Below are positions 8,088-16,695 of a stretch of DNA of 64,000 nucleotides, piece by piece. This DNA comes from UMGS1590 sp963558655. GTDB taxonomy: Bacteria > Bacillota > Peptococcia > Peptococcales > Peptococcaceae. The stretch spans positions 62,001-126,000 of the forward strand of contig CAUWHJ010000003.1 in assembly GCA_963558655.1 (NCBI GenBank), given 5' to 3'. A program made the translations under genes and the position numbers. The notes under the pieces are model-generated. The model worked only from the letters and a program-made list of their open reading frames with translations. It searched no databases and was not told the DNA's origin. Positions within the stretch are counted from its first letter, which is position 1. Each line of letters opens with the position of its first letter.

Positions 8088-8184
8088 GCATCTAAGTGAA
8101 AAAGGGCATTCTCCTAATACCTTTAGTATGCACCATGGCATCATGACTTTTAATCGATATTTTCAATCAAAATCTATTTGAATA

Positions 8185-8213
8185 TTGTATCAAAACATCT
8201 TGTATGCTATAAT
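8185..8213 (+). promoter_or_regulatory. Promoter of the tup operon
   Basis: TTGTAT at 8185-8190, a 17-bp spacer and TATAAT at 8208-8213 with an extended TGC just before it. It predicts a transcript start about 8220 and a leader of roughly 165 nt before tupA. Confidence 0.7.
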
Positions 8214-8221
8214 TTATCCAG

Positions 8222-8363
8222 AAAAAGAGACAGTCTCCTGCTAGAATGTCAGGGGAACATATACAGATTTTGAAAGCGGTGGACGAGCCTCTTTCTAAAA
8301 GCCAATTTATGCACGGTATTTTTGTGCCCTTTTGCTTTTAGGGGAGGCTTGTCCTTTATTTTT
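8222..8363 (+). ncRNA. Structured 5' leader of tupA; candidate Moco/Tuco-type riboswitch or attenuator
   Basis: The leader folds extensively. Outer stem: GGACGAGCCTC (8281-8291) with GAGGCTTGTCC (8344-8354), 11 bp with one G-U. Nested stem: CTAAAAGC (8295-8302) with GCTTTTAG (8334-8341), perfect. An inner GCAC/GTGC stem surrounds 8315-8323. A T-rich run (TTTATTTTTTT) follows at 8355, so the hairpin also looks like a terminator. Upstream, GAGAC-A-GTCTC and CCTG/CAGG can form further helices that may compete. Because a tungstate transporter follows and Moco genes precede, the molybdenum/tungsten cofactor riboswitch (RF01055) is the first candidate, but I do not recognise its consensus with certainty. 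Confidence 0.55.
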
Positions 8364-8384
8364 TTAATCGGAGGAATGATCTTT

Positions 8385-9395
8385 ATGAAGAAAAAATTGA
8401 TTGCTTTGTTGCTAGCTTCAATGATGATTCTGGGCCTTGTTGGTTGTGGCAGTGGCGAAAACAATAACGCTGCATCAACAACAGAGTCCAGCTCATCAGA
8501 AGAAAATGCAGTCGTTGTTGATACAACCATTCTGAAGGAACAAGACGACGATATGCTGAACACTTACACTGTAATTGCTGTCAATCCAGATGCGCCGTTT
8601 GTGGACGCCAATGGCAATGCCGTTTCTGATGTTGCTATCAATACAGAAGGCGCCGATGCGTTAATTCATTGGTTGCTTTTGGACGAAACACTTGAAACCG
8701 CAGCCAATTTTGGATACGACGATTATGGCGAATACCTTTTCTATCGACTCGATGACGCACCGGTTTACGATGGTGACATCCCTAAAGCCACAGAAGAAAC
8801 AAAAACCATTCGTCTTTCTACGACAACATCTGTGAACGACTCCGGCCTTTTAGATGAGTTATTGCCAACGTTCGAAGAAGAATATGGCTATGATGTTGAA
8901 GTAACATCAGCAGGAACCGGACAAGCCATTGCTGCTGCTGAAAATGGCAATGCAGATGCTATACTTGTACATTCCAAAACTCAGGAAGAAGAATTTGTTA
9001 ATGCCGGTTATGCCCGTATTGTTGACGGCTTCAGCAATGAACGTTTATCGTTCTTGTATAATTACTTTGTCCTTTGCGGTCCATCTGACGATCCAGCAGG
9101 CGTAAAAGATGCTGCAACAGTTAAAGATGCTTTTGCAGCCATTGCTGAAGGCGAATATCCTTTCATCTCCCGCGGTGATGAATCTGGCACCCATACAAAG
9201 GAACTGGCTCTCTGGCCTGAAGAACTTGGTATTACTGCAGATGCTGCCTCTTTTGAACAATATTCCAACTGGTACACCTCGGCTAATGCTGGTATGGGTG
9301 CTTGTCTGGTCATGGCAGAAGAGCAAGGCGCTTACATTTTAACCGATAAAGCCACCTTCCTGACTTTCAAAGCCAACGATGGCAAAGTGCAGTAA
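8385..9395 (+). CDS. tupA: TupA-like tungstate-binding lipoprotein with circularly permuted domain order
   Basis: This 336-residue secreted lipoprotein has a signal ending LGLVGC, with lipid-anchored Cys 21. The tungstate-binding protein hallmarks are present: STTTSVNDSGLLDELLP (TTTS at 146-149), the AGTGQAIAAAENGNADAILVH region, ISRGDESGTH (261-270) and ILTDKATFLTF at the end. What is normally the C-terminal module of TupA (a VIA.NP...F..W....LF segment) lies instead at residues ~60-122 (VIAVNP 63-68, LIHWL 93-97), before the TTTS part. The protein stops right after the ILTD segment. ATG 8385 is chosen because GGAGG lies 10 nt upstream and the signal peptide starts there. A terminator-like hairpin separates it from the permease gene. 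Confidence 0.85.
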   Translation: MKKKLIALLLASMMILGLVGCGSGENNNAASTTESSSSEENAVVVDTTILKEQDDDMLNTYTVIAVNPDAPFVDANGNAVSDVAINTEGADALIHWLLLDETLETAANFGYDDYGEYLFYRLDDAPVYDGDIPKATEETKTIRLSTTTSVNDSGLLDELLPTFEEEYGYDVEVTSAGTGQAIAAAENGNADAILVHSKTQEEEFVNAGYARIVDGFSNERLSFLYNYFVLCGPSDDPAGVKDAATVKDAFAAIAEGEYPFISRGDESGTHTKELALWPEELGITADAASFEQYSNWYTSANAGMGACLVMAEEQGAYILTDKATFLTFKANDGKVQ

Positions 9396-9425
9396 TTGAC
9401 ATAAAATGAACCTACCTATTACAAT

Positions 9426-9455
9426 AAATCCCGTGGGAAATCCCACGGGATTTTT
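9426..9455 (+). terminator. Intrinsic terminator/attenuator between tupA and tupB
   Basis: AAATCCCGTGGGA (9426-9438) pairs with TCCCACGGGATTT (9441-9453), followed by TT. Placed inside the operon, it would keep binding-protein mRNA in excess over permease and ATPase mRNA. Confidence 0.8.
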
Positions 9456-9481
9456 ACGAAGCGCAAAAGGAGGGGAGCAAC

Positions 9482-10168
9482 ATGGGAAATGCTCTTGAAC
9501 AAGCCCTTATGCTCATTCTTTCAGGAAATCGTGAGCTTTTAGACATTCTTTCTGTAACAGCAAAGATGAGCGTTCAAAGCACTATAATTGCCTTACTTAT
9601 CGGCGTACCAGTAGGGATTTGGCTAGGCACATTTCGTTTTCCCGGACGCAGTGCGTTTCTTGTTATCAATCGTACGCTCATGGGTATGCCGCCTGTGGTT
9701 TGTGGTTTAATTTTTTATATGCTCTTTTCCGGCGTAGGGCCATTTCGTCAATGGCATCTACTTTTTACAGTAGAAATTATGATTCTGGCTCAGGTAGCTT
9801 TAATTACACCAATCGTTATTGGTAACATGGAAACCTATGTTTCAGCTGTTTCGCCGGCAGTACGCGAAACAGCGCACGGTTTACAATTAAGTGGCTTAAA
9901 GACTTTCTGGTTGCTCACCAATGAATGTGTTTATCAAATTTTTTCAGCCTATCTATTGGCATTCGCTCGTTCTATTGCAGAAGTAGGCGCAGTATCCATG
10001 GTGGGCGGCGCCATTGCTTGGAAAACCAATGTAATGACAACAGCTATCATGCAGTACACCAATCGCGGCAACTTTTCACTTGGCATTGCGCTTGGGTTAA
10101 TTCTTATGACAGCCTCACTTCTTGTTAATATTATTCTTACCATCGTGCAGAGGAGAATGAGTCGATGA
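9482..10168 (+). CDS. tupB: Tungstate ABC transporter permease TupB
   Basis: A 228-residue inner-membrane permease with about five or six hydrophobic helices. It has the ABC permease coupling-loop signature (ETAHGLQLSGLKTFWLL, about residues 130-146) and the family-typical FARSIAEVGAVSMVGG segment. Together with the TupA-like protein before it and the ATPase after it, it forms a tungstate (or molybdate) importer. ATG 9482 sits behind AGGAGGGGAGCAAC. It overlaps tupC as ATGA. Confidence 0.9.
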   Translation: MGNALEQALMLILSGNRELLDILSVTAKMSVQSTIIALLIGVPVGIWLGTFRFPGRSAFLVINRTLMGMPPVVCGLIFYMLFSGVGPFRQWHLLFTVEIMILAQVALITPIVIGNMETYVSAVSPAVRETAHGLQLSGLKTFWLLTNECVYQIFSAYLLAFARSIAEVGAVSMVGGAIAWKTNVMTTAIMQYTNRGNFSLGIALGLILMTASLLVNIILTIVQRRMSR

Positions 10169-10818
10169 ACGTACAACCTTTTACGAAAACCTATGACGGG
10201 CGCATTGTACTCGATTTCCCCGGGGGCAATTTTACAGCAGGCAGTATCACCGCTATCATCGGCGCCAATGGTTGTGGCAAATCTACTTTTACTAAGATAT
10301 TGGCTGGCGTGTTACAATCAGATCAGCATCAGCGCCCAGTAAAAACAACAAGCATCGGTTATATGCCACAAAAAAACTTTGCCTTTCGTATGACGACACG
10401 AAAAAATATTCTTCTAGGCGAAAAAAATCCTACTAAAGCAGATGCTCTTATGGAGGCGCTCCATCTAACATCTCTTGCGGATAAAGCAGCTCACAAACTA
10501 TCCGGCGGCGAAACAGCTCGAATGGCGTTGGCAAGACTCATGATGAAACAGTATGATTTAGTTCTTCTTGACGAGCCAACCGCTGCCATGGACATGGAAA
10601 CCACACTTCTTGCAGAAACGCTCATCAAACACTATGTCAAAGAAACCAATAGTGCCCTCATTCTTGTCACCCATAGTTTACAACAAGCAAGACGCATCGC
10701 TGATGATGTACTCTTTTTCAAATCAGGAGAACTTTGTGAACATGGGCCTAAAGAACAGGTGCTCTATGCCCCCCAAAATGAAGAAATGAAAAAGTTTCTG
10801 GATTTTTACGGTGTTTAA
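10165..10818 (+). CDS. tupC: Tungstate ABC transporter ATP-binding protein TupC
   Basis: A short 217-residue ABC ATPase, compact like other TupC/ModC-without-TOBE proteins. Walker A is GANGCGKST (33-41). The signature is LSGGETARMALARL, Walker B VLLDEPTAAMD, and the switch histidine is in LVTHSLQQ. It lacks the C-terminal molybdate-binding TOBE domain of ModC. It starts within the tupB stop codon region (4-nt overlap), so it is translationally coupled. No clear terminator follows before the tmRNA promoter about 60 bp downstream. Confidence 0.9.
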   Translation: MNVQPFTKTYDGRIVLDFPGGNFTAGSITAIIGANGCGKSTFTKILAGVLQSDQHQRPVKTTSIGYMPQKNFAFRMTTRKNILLGEKNPTKADALMEALHLTSLADKAAHKLSGGETARMALARLMMKQYDLVLLDEPTAAMDMETTLLAETLIKHYVKETNSALILVTHSLQQARRIADDVLFFKSGELCEHGPKEQVLYAPQNEEMKKFLDFYGV

Positions 10819-10875
10819 TGACAGACAATAAATCATTGCAATCTTATAATCCCATAGCACATAAGGGCCTTCTTC

Positions 10876-10904
10876 TTGAATTTTTCCACGTTCAATGGTA
10901 TAAT
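10876..10904 (+). promoter_or_regulatory. tmRNA promoter
   Basis: TTGAAT (10876-10881), a 17-bp spacer and TATAAT (10899-10904). The mature tmRNA 5' end lies ~44 nt further on, so a precursor with 5' trimming is expected. Confidence 0.75.
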
Positions 10905-10947
10905 ATGACAATGCAAATGTGATTTCTACAGTTGCAACCATGCTTCT

Positions 10948-11296
10948 GGGGTCGTACTGGTTTCGACGGGGGATTGCGATTGCCTTGTAAGCGTACCGAG
11001 TTTCGCGTGATCTCGTAAAATTGTGCACTTAAACTTAAACGCTAAAAACGAAAAATTAGCTTTTGCAGCGTAAGCTGTAAACTTCCTGCCTGCTGTGCCT
11101 GAGATGCGGGGTCAGGGAGCCAAACCATCAGGCTACCGATTGATCACTGGGAAATAGTCTATCGGGAATCTTATTTCTCTCGCAGTGGTTAAGTTTGATT
11201 ATGGACGTGGCTACTGTTAAATCAAAACATGATCTATGTACGTAGAAAGCTTGGTGGTCGGTCTTTCGGACAGGGGTTCGACTCCCCTCGACTCCA
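10948..11296 (+). ncRNA. ssrA: Transfer-messenger RNA (tmRNA)
   Basis: The 5' end GGGGTCGTACTGGTTTCGAC and the 3' T-arm/acceptor GGTTCGACTCCCCTCGACTCC are the tmRNA ends; GGGGTCG pairs with CGACTCC. The CCA is not encoded. The tag frame is most simply read from GCT at 11041 to TAA at 11071-11073, giving AKNEKLAFAA after the tRNA-borne alanine. It ends in the Ala-Ala degron recognised by ClpXP-type proteases. It rescues ribosomes stalled on broken mRNA with SmpB; the smpB and rnr genes of the same pathway lie at 37.8-40.5 kb. Confidence 0.96.
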
Positions 11297-11344
11297 TTTT
11301 TACAAACGGATCTGAACCTGAAAAAATTTAGATTCTTATTCTTC

Positions 11345-11373
11345 AAAGAAGTCTAGCAATAGACTTCTTTTTT
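11345..11373 (+). terminator. Intrinsic terminator after ssrA
   Basis: Perfect 11-bp stem: AAAGAAGTCTA (11345-11355) and TAGACTTCTTT (11360-11370), then a run of T. Confidence 0.9.
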
Positions 11374-11488
11374 ATTGCAGAGCATGGTTAGGTGACGCAT
11401 AAATGAATGAAATCACATCCTTCAATAGTGTTGCAAACTATGATAATACCAATCACTGTGGTTTAAGCTTTTAAGAAAGGAAACTGCT

Positions 11489-12652
11489 ATGAAATTTTAT
11501 CACCTTGCTGATTTACATATCGGAAAAAAAGTCAATGGATACTCCATGATTGACGATCAGCGTGTATTGTTAGATCAAGTTTTGACGCTGATGCGTCAAG
11601 AAAAGCCAGATGCTCTGATTTTAGCCGGTGATATCTATGATCGGCGAAACCCAACCATAGAAGCGGTGACCCTTTTTGACCAGTTTATTTCGCAAGTAAT
11701 ATTAACATTAGATATACCCATTTTGGCCATCGGTGGGAATCACGATAGTGGCGAACGGTTAGGATTCTCAAACGATATTCAAGCTAAGGCTGGTTTACAT
11801 CTTGCCGGCACATTTAGTTGGCCATTGCCGCAAGTTCGCCTTTATGATGACGCTGGGCCGTTGGATATTATTCTGATGGCTTATGCTGATTTGGCCGTAC
11901 TACACACCTTAGTACCCGAAACAGCATCTATGACTTACGCAGAAGCCATGGATTGGATTCTTTCACATATACCACTCGATCCTCAAGCGCGTCATGTATT
12001 GGTTGCACATGGTGTGGTAACTGGTGATGCGCCTTTATCAACTTGTGATTCTGAACGCACCTTAGATATTGGAGGCACTGAATTTTGGCAAAGTGATTCA
12101 TTAGCTGCTTTTGATTATGTTGCCCTTGGACACTTACACCAAGCACAAACTGCCGGCAGTTCGCGTATTCACTATGCTGGTAGTTTGATGCAATATTCTT
12201 TTTCGGAAGAAGGACAGCAAAAAGTGTTGCTCGACATTACAATAGATGCTAAAGGTGAACTTTCTCTTGAAAAAATTCCTTTAAATGCACCGCATAAACT
12301 TATTACCATTCAAGGGCGGCTTGACGATTTGCTTACTGTACCAACAGCAGTTGCTGCTCATCGCAATGATTATCTGCGAATTGTTCTTGAAGACGAAGGC
12401 AGCTTACTGGAACCCATGCAGCGTCTCAAGCAATGTTATCCAAACATTATGTTGATGGAGCGATTAAATGCTTATCATTCCATGCCAACACAGCAACTGC
12501 CTTCTGTGTCCCAGTCGTTTGCGCCGGCAAATCATTCTCCACTAGCCATGTTTGAAACATTCTATGAACAAATGACAAAGACACCTGCAAGCGAAGAAAT
12601 GCGAACACTCATGACTGATATTTTTGCTGAAGTGCAAAAGGAGGCATTATGA
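11489..12652 (+). CDS. sbcD: Nuclease SbcCD subunit D
   Basis: A 387-residue Mre11-type metallophosphoesterase, the nuclease half of the SbcCD complex that cleaves DNA hairpins and protein-blocked ends. Metal-binding motifs are in order: FYHLADLHIG near the start, ILAGDIYDRR, the catalytic GNHDSGERL, and later YVALGHLHQAQ. Start ATG 11489 follows AAGAAAGGAAA. It overlaps sbcC by 4 nt (ATGA). Length is typical. Confidence 0.95.
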   Translation: MKFYHLADLHIGKKVNGYSMIDDQRVLLDQVLTLMRQEKPDALILAGDIYDRRNPTIEAVTLFDQFISQVILTLDIPILAIGGNHDSGERLGFSNDIQAKAGLHLAGTFSWPLPQVRLYDDAGPLDIILMAYADLAVLHTLVPETASMTYAEAMDWILSHIPLDPQARHVLVAHGVVTGDAPLSTCDSERTLDIGGTEFWQSDSLAAFDYVALGHLHQAQTAGSSRIHYAGSLMQYSFSEEGQQKVLLDITIDAKGELSLEKIPLNAPHKLITIQGRLDDLLTVPTAVAAHRNDYLRIVLEDEGSLLEPMQRLKQCYPNIMLMERLNAYHSMPTQQLPSVSQSFAPANHSPLAMFETFYEQMTKTPASEEMRTLMTDIFAEVQKEAL

Positions 12653-15600
12653 AACCTATCATTTTGACGCTTTCTGCTTTTGGCCCTTATGCTGAAAAAA
12701 CAACTTTGCATTTTGATGCACTTGGCACGCAACGTTTGTTTGTCATTACTGGCCCGACCGGTTCAGGAAAAACCACGTTATTTGAAGCCATGCTTTACGC
12801 TTTATATGGAAAACTAAGCAAACACGGTATGGAACCAGCTAGTTTACGCTGCGATTTTCTCAAACCAGACGATGATACCATCACTTATGTAGATTTTACT
12901 TTTGAAATTAACAATAAAGCCTATAAAATTCATCGTCAGCCAAAGCAACGTGTCCCTAAAAAACGCGGCTCCGGCATGAGAGAAATTGGTCAGGAAGCTA
13001 TTTTAGAGTGTATTGGACACGATGCTTTTCTGCCATTAACGAAAATCAGTGAAGTGGATCACAAAATTTCAGAGCTTGTCGGTTTAGATGAGGCACAATT
13101 TCAAAAAATTATGATGCTTCCTCAAGGTGCTTTCCAAGAATTTCTCGCCTCCAGCACGAAAGACAAGCTAGAACTTTTGCGTCATATCTTCGATACCAGC
13201 ATTTATGACCTTGCCTTGCAACGTCTTAAAACGCGTGCTCATGACATCAATGCCGAATATACAGAGCTGAAAGCGCGTTATCATTCACAAGCTTCATTGT
13301 TACAATTCGATATTCCTATAGCTATCGGTGAACAACCTAATGAAGAAGCATTGCAACATATGCGAATGTGTTTAATGCAAGAGGAGGCATTAGCAGCGAC
13401 TTATCACCAAGTTGCAGAAAAAGCCAATCAAAGTTATTTAGCGGCATTATCTAAACTCAATAGCGAGCGTCAGCATAATGAAGATGTCATAAAATGGCAG
13501 CAAGCAAAAAAAGAATGGCAGACATTAGAAGCGCAGAAAGATGAAATGACACAACTTAGTGCCAGAATTAAAGCGTCCGAACAGGCTATTGCCATTCGAG
13601 AAAAAGAATGGCGTGCCAATGAGGAAAAACAAACTTGCAGTCAACAAGAAGCTGCCGTTTCATCAGCAAAACAACGCGTTTCACTGATGACTCAACAATT
13701 AGACAATGCTGAAAAGCGTTATATATTGGCAAGTCAAGAAAAACAGTATGCAGAAGAAGTCTATGCCACTCTTCCAGAATTGACAGGAAAGCTCGAAAAA
13801 CTGAAAGAGTATCGCACTGCCAATGAAGCACTCAAATATAATAAAAATGCCTTAGCAAACAGTGAACAACAGCTCTCATTTACCGAAAAAAACTTAGCCG
13901 ATACTGAGAAAGCCATTCGAGACCTTGAAGAACAACGTTCTCGGCGGCAAAACCTGGAAAATCAATTAACAAAACAAGCGCTTGAATATGAAAAATGTAA
14001 TCATAACATTGAACGCGAACGACGCCATTTCAAAGCGCTACACACTTATTTACAACTACAACAGAATTTGCCACAATTAGCCGAACAAGTTGCACGGGCA
14101 GCCGAAGCGCTCGAGCAAACTGATGCAGCACTTTCAAAAGCACGTGCTCAACATCGCAAACATTTGGCAAGCGTATTGGCGCAAGAACTTACAGAAGGAG
14201 CACCTTGTCCAGTTTGTGGCGCTGTCCATCATCCCGCACCAGCCTTAGAAGAAGGAAGCATTCTCAGCGAAGAAACATTCATCGCTGCACGCGACAAAGC
14301 TCAGGCAACACTTTCCAAAGCCGAAGCTGCACAAGAGCAACACAAGCAACGTCTCCAAGAAGCCTGGCAGGACATACACCAACTTCTTCCGGAATTAAAT
14401 GCAACAGATGATCTTGTTGTATTCTCACGTCAACTGCAAAAATCTGGTTTTGAACATCAAAATCGTTTGCAATTTTTGCAGCAAAATCGCGCACAAATAA
14501 CGCAATCTTTAGATGCTTTGAAGAATGTTGAACAACACTATCTCAAAACTAAAACACAGCTTGATGCGTTACGCTCAAAGAAAAATGAGCTTATTGCAGA
14601 ATGCAGCCGACTACAAACGCTTGTTGACAATACCCAAAAGACGTTGAACGAATTGGCGGCATGGTATGATTTTACTGCTCAAGAAAATCCGGAAATTTTA
14701 GCCAATGAAATTGCTTTTATCAATGAACGCTATGCTAAAGCAAAGTCCTCTTTCGAGGCTGCCCAGAAGCTGCGTGAAAACGCAAAAGCGGCGCAAATAG
14801 AAGCACAAAGTATATTTATTCAGGTCGAAACACGTTTGCACGAACTGCAAAAAAGCAGCGAACTATTGATGCAACAGTTTACTGCAGCACGCGATGCACA
14901 TTTTCAATCCGCAAGTGCCTACACCATAGCTAAAGAGGATATTGCACACAAAGACCGTTATCAACAGACATTAGACGCTTATTCCCAAGCATTAACACGC
15001 GCTCGAACGATTTATAACGAACTAAAAGAGCGTTTGAAAGATGATTTAACCTTACATGATTTAACAACATATGAACAAATCTGTCGGGAAGCGCAAGAAC
15101 AACTCAATCGTGCTAATGATTCTCTGGCAACTTACAAAACACGTTGTCAAACCAATCGTGCGCTGTTAGCAGCTATTGAAGCGTTATTTGCAGATTTCAA
15201 GCAGTTAGAAAGCAAGTATGCACTCGTTGGACATCTACGCGATATACTTGATGGCAAAAACGCTTACAATATGCGTCTTGAAACCTTTGCACAGGCCTAT
15301 TATTTTGAGCAAATGCTTGCTCATGCCAATGTACGGCTGGCGCGCATGACTGCTGGACGCTATGCTTTTCAGCGTAAAGACAATGTTCACGATGCACGTC
15401 GTCAAGCCGGTCTTGACTTAGATGTGATGGATCAGTACACTGGACGAGCACGAGATGTTTCAACGCTTTCCGGCGGTGAAAGTTTTAAAGCATCGCTATC
15501 ACTGGCTCTCGGTTTAGCAGATGTTGTCAGCAGCGAAAGCGGCGGAATTGAGCTGGCAACCATCTTCATTGATGAAGGATTTGGAACTTTAGACGAAGAA

Positions 15601-15762
15601 TCTCTTGACGAAACGATTGAAACACTCATTAGTTTGCAAGACAGCGGACGTCTTGTGGGCATTATTTCACATGTGGCCGAATTAAAAGAACGTATTCCGG
15701 CTCATTTAGTGGTTGAAGGTGGCCCAAGTGGTAGTCATGCCCATTTTGAGGTGCGCGTATGA
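12649..15762 (+). CDS. sbcC: Nuclease SbcCD subunit C (Rad50-like ATPase)
   Basis: A 1037-residue SMC-like ATPase that partners SbcD. The N-terminal half-site has Walker A GPTGSGKTT (about residues 34-42). It is followed by long coiled coils rich in Glu, Gln, Ala and Lys. The zinc-hook CPVCG lies at about residue 520, close to the protein centre as expected. Coiled coil returns before the C-terminal half-site with the signature LSGGESFKASLSLALGLAD (~940) and Walker B ATIFIDEGFGTLD. It overlaps sbcD upstream and the pseudouridine synthase gene downstream, each by 4 nt, so the three are one coupled unit. Confidence 0.95.
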   Translation: MKPIILTLSAFGPYAEKTTLHFDALGTQRLFVITGPTGSGKTTLFEAMLYALYGKLSKHGMEPASLRCDFLKPDDDTITYVDFTFEINNKAYKIHRQPKQRVPKKRGSGMREIGQEAILECIGHDAFLPLTKISEVDHKISELVGLDEAQFQKIMMLPQGAFQEFLASSTKDKLELLRHIFDTSIYDLALQRLKTRAHDINAEYTELKARYHSQASLLQFDIPIAIGEQPNEEALQHMRMCLMQEEALAATYHQVAEKANQSYLAALSKLNSERQHNEDVIKWQQAKKEWQTLEAQKDEMTQLSARIKASEQAIAIREKEWRANEEKQTCSQQEAAVSSAKQRVSLMTQQLDNAEKRYILASQEKQYAEEVYATLPELTGKLEKLKEYRTANEALKYNKNALANSEQQLSFTEKNLADTEKAIRDLEEQRSRRQNLENQLTKQALEYEKCNHNIERERRHFKALHTYLQLQQNLPQLAEQVARAAEALEQTDAALSKARAQHRKHLASVLAQELTEGAPCPVCGAVHHPAPALEEGSILSEETFIAARDKAQATLSKAEAAQEQHKQRLQEAWQDIHQLLPELNATDDLVVFSRQLQKSGFEHQNRLQFLQQNRAQITQSLDALKNVEQHYLKTKTQLDALRSKKNELIAECSRLQTLVDNTQKTLNELAAWYDFTAQENPEILANEIAFINERYAKAKSSFEAAQKLRENAKAAQIEAQSIFIQVETRLHELQKSSELLMQQFTAARDAHFQSASAYTIAKEDIAHKDRYQQTLDAYSQALTRARTIYNELKERLKDDLTLHDLTTYEQICREAQEQLNRANDSLATYKTRCQTNRALLAAIEALFADFKQLESKYALVGHLRDILDGKNAYNMRLETFAQAYYFEQMLAHANVRLARMTAGRYAFQRKDNVHDARRQAGLDLDVMDQYTGRARDVSTLSGGESFKASLSLALGLADVVSSESGGIELATIFIDEGFGTLDEESLDETIETLISLQDSGRLVGIISHVAELKERIPAHLVVEGGPSGSHAHFEVRV

Positions 15763-16691
15763 ATCGCATTGTTTACCGTGCACAAAAAAGTGATGAGGGA
15801 CGCTTATTAAGAGAAGTAATCGCTTCACGCATCAATGTTTCCAAACGGCTCATGAAACGCTGCAAAGCGCATCCACAGGGAATTCTTGTTAATGGTCAAC
15901 GCCGCACTGTGCGCTATGTCGTTCAAGCCGGAGATGAAATTTCTTTAACCATGGCCCCTTCCGAACATTCCAGTGATATTATCCATGAAGCCAAACCGCT
16001 TCATGTCATTTATGAAGACGATATGCTTCTCGTTGTTGATAAGCCGCCTGGGATAACAATGTTCCCGCGTCACCGTGGTGAACAAGGCTCGCTTGCCGGT
16101 ATTGTTTTATCGCATCTGGAAAAAGAGGGAGGGCCTTGCGTTTTTCATCCGGTAAGCCGGCTTGACATTGGCACCAGTGGGTTGGTTTTACTTGCAAAAA
16201 ATAGTTTTGCTGCGGCTAAGCTCAGCGAACAACGGCAAGAAAAATGCTATCAATGTTTCGCCTTGGGCCACCTTCAATCCCCGCTTGATTTAACCGGAGA
16301 TATTTGTGAAATACCTTCTGAAATTCGCCATGCTATTGGTCCCCTGTTTTTTGTTGGTGCCAATGGCAAACATTGTCGCACCCATGTATGGCCTTTGTTT
16401 TATGAACCACTTCAACAAGCAACGGCCTGCTGGGTTCGTATCGATACTGGAAGGCGACACCAGATTCGCGTGCATTTAGCGCATCAGGGACATCCCTTGC
16501 TCGGCGATACCACCTACGGCGGTCCAGCGTTACCATGTTGTCGCCCGCTGCTGCACGCTGCGGCGTTGAGCTATATTCATCCTGTTACACAAAAAAGTAT
16601 GCATCATTTTCTCCCAATGCATATCTACGATAAGGAACCTTCCTTTATTACACATGATGCTATGCAGATTGATCGATCAGAAACGAGGTGA
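15759..16691 (+). CDS. RluA-family pseudouridine synthase
   Basis: A 310-residue enzyme that isomerises uridine to pseudouridine in rRNA or tRNA. The N-terminal ~70 residues look like an S4-type RNA-binding domain (SKRLMKRCKAHPQGILVNGQ). Then come VVDKPPGI and the catalytic motif SRLDIGTSGLVLL with the nucleophilic Asp, and TGRRHQIRVHLAHQGHPLLGD near residue 230. The usual His before RLD is Ser and the usual Arg/Lys-Asp/Glu after it is Ile-Gly, so it is a somewhat divergent member and the target site cannot be named. It starts inside the sbcC stop (ATGA). Confidence 0.88.
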   Translation: MNRIVYRAQKSDEGRLLREVIASRINVSKRLMKRCKAHPQGILVNGQRRTVRYVVQAGDEISLTMAPSEHSSDIIHEAKPLHVIYEDDMLLVVDKPPGITMFPRHRGEQGSLAGIVLSHLEKEGGPCVFHPVSRLDIGTSGLVLLAKNSFAAAKLSEQRQEKCYQCFALGHLQSPLDLTGDICEIPSEIRHAIGPLFFVGANGKHCRTHVWPLFYEPLQQATACWVRIDTGRRHQIRVHLAHQGHPLLGDTTYGGPALPCCRPLLHAAALSYIHPVTQKSMHHFLPMHIYDKEPSFITHDAMQIDRSETR

Positions 16692-16695
16692 AATT

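Noticed and set aside
11128..11346. Open frame on the minus strand across ssrA
   Set aside because: Antisense of tmRNA; the terminal part only looks protein-like because of the T-arm sequence.
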